From Pseudomonadota bacterium (GTDB lineage Bacteria; Pseudomonadota; Alphaproteobacteria; Acetobacterales; Acetobacteraceae), in NCBI GenBank assembly GCA_021785335.1, contig JAJYFW010000039.1, positions 1 through 9,462 of the forward strand: DNA of 9,462 bases, given 5' to 3'. Both the position numbers and the translations under genes were made by a program. Below are positions 6,237 to 9,462 of this stretch, piece by piece (the first letter of the stretch is position 1; the number at the start of each line of letters is the position of its first letter). The notes beneath the pieces are model-generated. The model saw nothing but the letters and a program-made list of their open reading frames with translations, searched no databases and was not told where the DNA came from.

Positions 6237-6305
6237 AATTTCCCGCTTACGGATCCTCGCGTTGAGACCCGCCCTTGCGGTCGCGCCGCGCTGCCTGTCG
6301 TCCGC

Positions 6306-6341
6306 AAAAGAAACGCCGGGACCCATCGTCCGGTCCCGGCG
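6306..6341 (-). terminator. Strong rho-independent terminator for the - strand
   Basis: CGCCGGGACC (6314-6323) pairs perfectly with GGTCCCGGCG (6332-6341), a 10-pair stem with an 8-base loop. On the - strand the stem is followed by TTTCTTTT (6313-6306). The + strand has no T run after the hairpin. It therefore ends a leftward transcript, and the only candidate gene for that transcript is the small ORF at 6490-6618. The non-coding stretch 6237-6489 holds nothing else I can support. Confidence 0.8.
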
Positions 6342-6489
6342 CAGGAGCAGGGCGGTCGCGATCAATTGGGGGAAGATCGCGGGGTCGGCGCGGCCAGGCA
6401 CGTCCGGGCAGGGTCGGCACGTCGGGTTCGGCGGGACGGCGTTCGTGACGACGGCGGGTGCGGCGGCGGGAGTGAGGCCGGGGACGAAC

Positions 6490-6618
6490 TCAGGCGATGC
6501 TGGAGGCAGAGACGACCGCCGCGACCTGGCTGCCCAGGGCGGCCTGCTGGGCAACGGCGCCGAGCGTCGCCGCGAAAACCATCCCAGCCACCATGATCTC
6601 GATCAGCGCGCGTCGCAT
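6490..6618 (-). CDS. Small hydrophobic protein of unknown function (42 residues)
   Basis: The product begins MRRALIEIMVAGMVFAATLGAV and ends VVSASSIA. Two arginines precede a hydrophobic, Ala/Val/Met-rich stretch (about residues 4-23), followed by a second small-residue helix (about 26-37). It is probably a single-pass inner membrane or exported peptide. The ATG at 6618 has GGAG seven bases upstream. An in-frame ATG at 6636 would add MSWRPP but has only a close AGG before it. It has its own strong terminator about 150 bases downstream and diverges from the ATPase gene, which argues for an independent short transcript. I do not recognise the family. The untranslated 3' part could also have an RNA role. 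Confidence 0.5.
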   Translation of the reverse strand: MRRALIEIMVAGMVFAATLGAVAQQAALGSQVAAVVSASSIA

Positions 6619-6639
6619 CGGAGGTCTCCAACTCATGTC

Positions 6640-6762
6640 CTGGCCTTCATATACGCGCTTCTTGCGGCCCGCGGCGTCACCTTTTGTGCAGACTTGGGCC
6701 TTTGTTAAGCTATGTTTTCCTAGGCGTCCCGGCACCTCGCCGCCTCGCCCGCGGAGGGGGCC
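6640..6762. promoter_or_regulatory. Divergent intergenic control region
   Basis: This stretch separates the leftward small gene from the rightward ATPase. Bases 6680-6722 are clearly more AT-rich than their surroundings, with CTTTTGTGC, TTTGTTAAGCTATG and a CTAG at 6720-6723, as expected for promoters. No pair of boxes has correct spacing, so exact promoters are not assigned. A strong GGAGGGGG ribosome site lies just before the ATPase ATG. Confidence 0.35.
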
Positions 6763-9177
6763 ATGGCCGACGCATTGCAAGACCGTATCGTTCCGGAAAA
6801 GCACGAGCCTGACCCGCGCGCCGCGCAGCAGGCGGCGGCGGAGCTCCCGCCGACGGGCCCCGAAGGGCTGTCCGAGGCCGAAGCCGCGCGCCGCCGCGCC
6901 CGCTTCGGCCCAAACGCCATCCCCGAGAAGCACCCGAGCAAGCTGGCCGAGTTCGCGCGCAAGTTCTGGAACCCGATCGCCTGGATGCTGGAGGCGGCGG
7001 CGCTGCTGCAGATCCTGCTTGGCAAGTCGGGCGAGGCCGGGATCATTGTAGCACTCCTGGCTGTCAACGCCGCGATCGGCTTCATCGAGGAGGGGCGCGC
7101 CAGCCGCGCGCTCGACCTGCTGCGCCAGCGCCTGGTGGCGATGGCGCGGGTGCGGCGCGACGGCGCCTGGCGCACCGTTCCGGCCGCGGAACTGGTTCCC
7201 GGCGACCTCGTGCACATGCGCATGGGCGACCTCGCGCCGGCGGATGTCGCCATCGGCGAGGGCAGCGTGCTGCTGGACCAGTCCGCACTCACCGGCGAAT
7301 CCGTTCCCGTCGAGGCGGGCCCAGGGGCGCACGCCTATGCGGCCGCGATCGTGCGGCGCGGCGAGGCGAGCGGCGTCGTCACCGCGACGGGGGCGGCCAC
7401 CTATTTCGGCCGCACCGCCGAACTCGTGCGCACGGCGCACGCGAAGAGCCACCTGCAGGCGACCATCCTCGGCATCGTGCGCATCCTCGCCGCCGTGGAC
7501 GCGGTGCTGATCGCGCTGCTGCTGTTCTACGCAGCGTGGGCCAACCTGCCGCTGCGCGACGTGCTGCCCTTCGCGCTGATCCTGCTCGTCGCCTCCGTCC
7601 CCGCCGCCCTGCCGGCCACCTTCACGCTCGCGACCGCGCTGGGTGCCGCGGAACTCGCGCACGAGGGCGTGCTGGCCGCGCGCCTGCAGGCGATCGAGGA
7701 AGCCGCCGGCATGGACGTGCTGTGCACCGACAAGACCGGCACGCTGACCGAGAACCGGCTGCGCCTCGCGGCAACCTCGCCCCTCGGCGGTGCCACCGAG
7801 CCCGAACTGCTGCGCTTTGCCGCGATGGCCTGCGACGCCGCGACACAGGACCCGATCGACCTCGCGATCCTGGCCGGGGCAGGGGCAGGGGCCGGGGCCG
7901 GGGCCGGCAACGTCACGCTGCCGCAACGTCTTGGCTTCGAGCCATTCGACCCGGCGCTGCGCTATTCGCTCGGCCGTTTCAGCGAGGACGGCGCCGAGGT
8001 GCTCGCGGCCAAGGGTGCCGCCGAGGCGGTCGCGGCCCTGTGCAGGCCGCCGCCCGACTTCGCGGCGGAGGAGCAACGCCTCGCGGCGATGGGCGCGCGG
8101 GTGCTGGCCGTGGCCGCCGGCCCGGCGAAGGGGCACATGCGCCTGGTGGGACTGCTGGCGCTGGAGGACCCGCCGCGAGCCGACTCGGCGGCGCTGGTGG
8201 CAGGACTGCGGGCGATGGGCGTGCGCGTGGTGATGGCGACGGGCGACGCCGTGCCCACCGCCGCCGCGATCGCGAAGCGCGTCGGCATCGAGGGCGAGGT
8301 GGGCGACGCCGCGGCGCTGGAGAAAACCGGCGATCCGCTGCGCTTCGGCGTCTTCGCGCGCGTGCTGCCGGAACACAAGATCGCGCTGGTGCGCCGGTTG
8401 CAGGGGGGCGGCCACGTCGTTGGCATGACTGGCGACGGCGTGAACGACGCGCCGGCGCTGCGCCAGGCGGAGGTTGGCGTCGCGGTCGCGAGTGCGACGG
8501 ACGTCGCGCGCGCCGCGGCCGGCATCGTGCTCACCTCGCCGGGCCTGGTCGACGCGCTCGCGGCGGTGAAGACGAGCCGCGCCATCTACCAGCGCATGCT
8601 CACGTACACCATCAACAAGATCATGAAGACGCTTGAGATCGTGGTCTTCCTTTCGATCGGCGTCATCCTCACCGGGCAGTTCGTCATCACGCCGCTGCTG
8701 ATCGTGATGTTGCTGTTCACGAACGATTTCGTGACCATGACGATCGCGACGGACCGCGTGGTGCCGTCACCGCGGCCGGACCGGTGGGACGTGCGCGGGC
8801 TGATGACGACGGGCGGGCTGCTCGCCGCCTGCGTGCTGGTGCTGTCCTTCTCGGTGTTCTTCCTCGGGCGCGACTGGCTCGGGCTGCCGCTGGCGCAGCT
8901 GCAGACGCTGGTCTTCGTGATGCTGGTCGCGACCGGCCAGGGCAATGTCTACCTGATCCGCGAGCGCGGTCCGTTCTGGCGCTCCGCGCCGAGCCGCTGG
9001 ATGGTCGCGAGTTCCCTCGCCGACCTCGTCGTGGTGGTGACGATGGCGACGACGGGGGTGCTGATGGCGCCGGTGGCGCTGCACCTGCTGCTGGTCCTGC
9101 TCGCGGTGGTGGCGGTCTACCTGCTGGTGCTGGACCGGGTGAAATTGTGGCTGTTCAGCCGCGTCGCGTTTGCGTGA
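6763..9177 (+). CDS. P3A-type P-type ATPase, probable plasma-membrane H+ pump
   Basis: The 804-residue membrane protein uses ATP to move a cation, probably protons outward. In order: a short cytosolic N-terminus; M1-M2 (about 68-110, with INPIAWMLEAA-like and NAAIGFIEE patterns); the A domain with LTGES (177-180) followed by VPV; M3-M4 (about 234-292) with SVPAALPATFTLA; CTDKTGTLTEN with the phosphorylated D323; the N domain with K417 in AKGAA; MTGDGVNDAPAL with D558 and D562; and about six helices from 614. N654 and D655 in M6 (FTNDFVTMTIATDRV) match the Asn/Asp pair whose Asp is the proton carrier in plant AHA2. No heavy-metal domain or CPC motif is present, and no autoinhibitory C-terminal tail is seen. 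The length is close to the archaeal Methanocaldococcus homologue (about 805). Mg2+ transport is less likely but cannot be excluded. Start supported by GGAGGGGG. Confidence 0.92.
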   Translation: MADALQDRIVPEKHEPDPRAAQQAAAELPPTGPEGLSEAEAARRRARFGPNAIPEKHPSKLAEFARKFWNPIAWMLEAAALLQILLGKSGEAGIIVALLAVNAAIGFIEEGRASRALDLLRQRLVAMARVRRDGAWRTVPAAELVPGDLVHMRMGDLAPADVAIGEGSVLLDQSALTGESVPVEAGPGAHAYAAAIVRRGEASGVVTATGAATYFGRTAELVRTAHAKSHLQATILGIVRILAAVDAVLIALLLFYAAWANLPLRDVLPFALILLVASVPAALPATFTLATALGAAELAHEGVLAARLQAIEEAAGMDVLCTDKTGTLTENRLRLAATSPLGGATEPELLRFAAMACDAATQDPIDLAILAGAGAGAGAGAGNVTLPQRLGFEPFDPALRYSLGRFSEDGAEVLAAKGAAEAVAALCRPPPDFAAEEQRLAAMGARVLAVAAGPAKGHMRLVGLLALEDPPRADSAALVAGLRAMGVRVVMATGDAVPTAAAIAKRVGIEGEVGDAAALEKTGDPLRFGVFARVLPEHKIALVRRLQGGGHVVGMTGDGVNDAPALRQAEVGVAVASATDVARAAAGIVLTSPGLVDALAAVKTSRAIYQRMLTYTINKIMKTLEIVVFLSIGVILTGQFVITPLLIVMLLFTNDFVTMTIATDRVVPSPRPDRWDVRGLMTTGGLLAACVLVLSFSVFFLGRDWLGLPLAQLQTLVFVMLVATGQGNVYLIRERGPFWRSAPSRWMVASSLADLVVVVTMATTGVLMAPVALHLLLVLLAVVAVYLLVLDRVKLWLFSRVAFA
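7873..7908 (+). repeat. Six-base tandem repeat coding (Ala-Gly)6 in the ATPase
   Basis: Units of GGGGCA or GGGGCC repeat about five and a half times, encoding alternating Ala and Gly at residues 371-382 of the nucleotide-binding domain. The position is a surface loop between LAIL and the NVTLPQRLGFEPFDP segment. Copy changes would keep the frame, so length would vary without gene loss. Confidence 0.85.
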
Positions 9178-9180
9178 CCG

Positions 9181-9462
9181 TCAGCCGTGCCGCCCCGTTT
9201 CCGCGAGCAGCCAGTCCGCGACGCGCCCGATGAGCTCCGGCTGGGCGCGGCGGGGACGCAGCAGCATCAGCCGCTCGCGCAACGGCGCGCGGAGAGGAAA
9301 GGGCGCGACGAGGCGGCCCTCGGCAAGCAGCGGTGCCACCAGGCGTTCGCGGCCGATCAGCACACCCTCGCCGGCGACCGCCGCTGCCACCGCGAGGGTG
9401 TAGAGCGAAAAGTCGGGCCCGCGCGAAGGGTCGATCCCGCCGGCGCCGGCATGGCGCAGCCA
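9181..9462 (-). CDS. LysR-type regulator, C-terminal part (partial)
   Basis: The last 93 residues of a - strand gene that runs off the right edge; the frame stays open to base 9462. The fragment reads WLRHAGAGGIDPSRGPDFSLYTLAVAAAVAGEGVLIGRERLVAPLLAEGRLVAPF and further, ending with a helix ELIGRVADWLLAETG. The pattern of Gly-Pro, F, a helix with AAVAGEGVLIG, then L-AEGRLVAPF is the end of the LysR substrate-binding domain, closest in style to GcvA/AmpR-like members. The DNA-binding half and the effector pocket lie outside. The stop is 3 bases from the ATPase stop on the other strand. Regulation of the ATPase is not implied, since these genes converge. Confidence 0.82.
   Translation of the reverse strand, partial: WLRHAGAGGIDPSRGPDFSLYTLAVAAAVAGEGVLIGRERLVAPLLAEGRLVAPFPLRAPLRERLMLLRPRRAQPELIGRVADWLLAETGRHG

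Noticed and set aside
6144..6554. A 136-codon - strand frame ending SERRDLNPRPPVPQTDALPGCATLRHG
   Set aside because: This tail is the antisense translation of the tRNA-Pro gene, a well-known false protein in databases. The frame also crosses the strong terminator.
6362..6631. 89-codon - strand frame starting at a TTG upstream of the small ORF
   Set aside because: It uses a TTG start inside the ribosome site of the small ORF and turns into Pro/Arg/Ser-rich noise.
6490..8415. Long 641-codon - strand frame that contains the small ORF at its end
   Set aside because: Most of it is antisense to the ATPase. Only the last 42-48 codons lie outside the ATPase and have their own ribosome site and terminator.
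1..9462. Search for CRISPR arrays, insertion sequences, prophage genes, toxin-antitoxin pairs or attachment repeats flanking the tRNA
   Set aside because: Nothing was found. No spaced repeats, transposase or integrase motifs, or duplicate of the tRNA 3' end appear in the window.

Overview
The window is GC-rich throughout (roughly 70% by eye), with strongly G/C-ending codons. The gene order rpmF-plsX-fabH-ihfA-merR, a class I polyhydroxyalkanoate synthase and Caulobacter-like promoter motifs (TTGACG-type -35, CTAG-containing -10) all suggest an alphaproteobacterium. Rhodospirillales, perhaps Acetobacteraceae, is my best guess; it is an inference from style and synteny, not from a search.

Layout. 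Bases 2-94 hold the last 30 codons of an unrecognised + strand gene. After a 219-base leader comes a core housekeeping block on the + strand: rpmF (ribosomal protein bL32), plsX (acyl-ACP:phosphate acyltransferase), fabH (ketoacyl-ACP synthase III, overlapping plsX by 29 bases), ihfA (IHF alpha) and a MerR-type regulator. The block joins the start of fatty acid synthesis (FabH) to the entry of acyl chains into phospholipid (PlsX), next to a ribosomal protein and a nucleoid protein. ihfA appears to have its own promoter, a near-consensus IHF site just upstream, and possibly a leaderless start. The ihfA/merR junction carries a 17-base repeat in three copies that makes a chain of ATGA stop/start overlaps.

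Next, a small two-CBS-domain protein (+) faces a class I PHA synthase gene (-), with 25 bases between their stop codons. A tRNA-Pro(GGG) gene with a good promoter follows. Beyond it are a strong rho-independent terminator for the - strand and, upstream of that terminator, a 42-codon hydrophobic small protein gene (-). This small gene diverges from a complete P-type ATPase of the P3A (H+-ATPase) type (+). The window ends in the C-terminal part of a LysR-type regulator (-), whose stop lies 3 bases from the ATPase stop.

No phage, transposon, CRISPR array or obvious defence system is visible. The most unusual observation is the 17-base repeat chain between ihfA and merR. Next come the ihfA control region, the small terminator-linked hydrophobic gene and the presence of a P3A proton-pump-type ATPase.
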